Below are positions 63,943 through 64,000 of a stretch of 64,000 nucleotides of DNA, piece after piece (position 1 is the stretch's first letter; every line of letters begins with the position of its first letter). The position numbers and the translations under genes were made by a program. The notes beneath the pieces were generated by a model that had not been told where the DNA came from, searched no databases, and saw only the letters and a list, made by a program, of their open reading frames with translations. Source of the DNA: Paenibacillus sp. JJ-100 (lineage in GTDB: Bacteria; Bacillota; Bacilli; Paenibacillales; Paenibacillaceae); NCBI RefSeq assembly GCF_948329825.1, contig NZ_CAOJCM010000001.1:868001-932000 (forward strand), in the 5' to 3' direction.

Positions 63943-64000
63943 CACCGGGAGGACCTACTTTTGTTTGACAACAAAGAAACGTTCAAATCGATCTTTCAAC

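Noticed and set aside
1..64000. CRISPR arrays, rRNA, tRNA genes and insertion sequences
   Set aside because: I looked for regularly spaced repeats, clover-leaf type sequences and transposase motifs and saw none that I can support; a tRNA scan could not be run.

Overview
The window looks like the chromosome of a Paenibacillus or close relative (Bacillota, spore-forming). Signs are strong AGGAGG-type Shine-Dalgarno (SD) sites, an SLH-anchored GH18 enzyme, a Tgl spore-coat transglutaminase, CYP102A, lutABC and hxlAB-hxlR, in roughly 45-50% GC DNA. I saw no rRNA, tRNA, CRISPR array or insertion sequence. Species is not determinable from what I can see.

Layout. 0-17 kb: an AraC-type 3' end, a nitroreductase, an SLH-GH18 protein, a TrxR-like flavoprotein, small hypotheticals, a CtaB/CyoE homologue, a LacI regulator beside a GH2 beta-mannosidase, an HMCES/YedK-like protein, an old-yellow-enzyme, a DeoR regulator, an OsmC protein, an AEC transporter and a beta-propeller lactonase. 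17.8-19.7 kb: formaldehyde module hxlA-hxlB followed by hxlR. 19.8-22.3 kb: PepF-like peptidase and a DUF2500 protein. 22.5-27.8 kb: rhamnulokinase, DeoR regulator and lutABC, which fit one route because rhamnose breakdown can yield L-lactate. 28.2-34.5 kb: CYP102A fusion P450, an unknown gene, and a divergent Gfo/Idh/MocA oxidoreductase-AraC pair. 34.6-39.8 kb: a six-gene co-directional run (RidA, GNAT, APH-like kinase, 714-aa methyltransferase, histidine phosphatase, unknown). 40-56 kb: a PPDK-like pseudoenzyme, LTA synthase, LLM oxidoreductase, ppaC, a divergent IF-3, tgl, a hybrid sensor kinase, a lipoprotein, a 30-aa membrane peptide, an M3 peptidase and an Fe-ADH. 61.3-63.6 kb: glgC-glgD.

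The most unusual part is the AT-rich island at about 56.3-60.9 kb. A tyrosine recombinase gene is followed by two convergent genes, one encoding a D-Ala-D-Ala-ligase-like ATP-grasp protein and the other a STAND-type ATPase with helical repeats. The pair is bounded by exact 22-bp inverted repeats (57276-57297 and 60595-60616). Each repeat contains arms AAATAA/TTATTT around a 7-bp asymmetric spacer, a layout expected of a tyrosine-recombinase crossover site. Either gene would come to lie just downstream of the recombinase gene depending on orientation. I propose a phase-variable invertible cassette; inversion itself is not shown by this sequence.

Other signals: a shared palindrome at the -10 regions of two electrophile-type oxidoreductases, an Fnr-type box at -41.5 of the Fe-ADH promoter, and three proteins that keep a fold but lose family key residues (HMCES-like, PPDK-like, IF-3-like).
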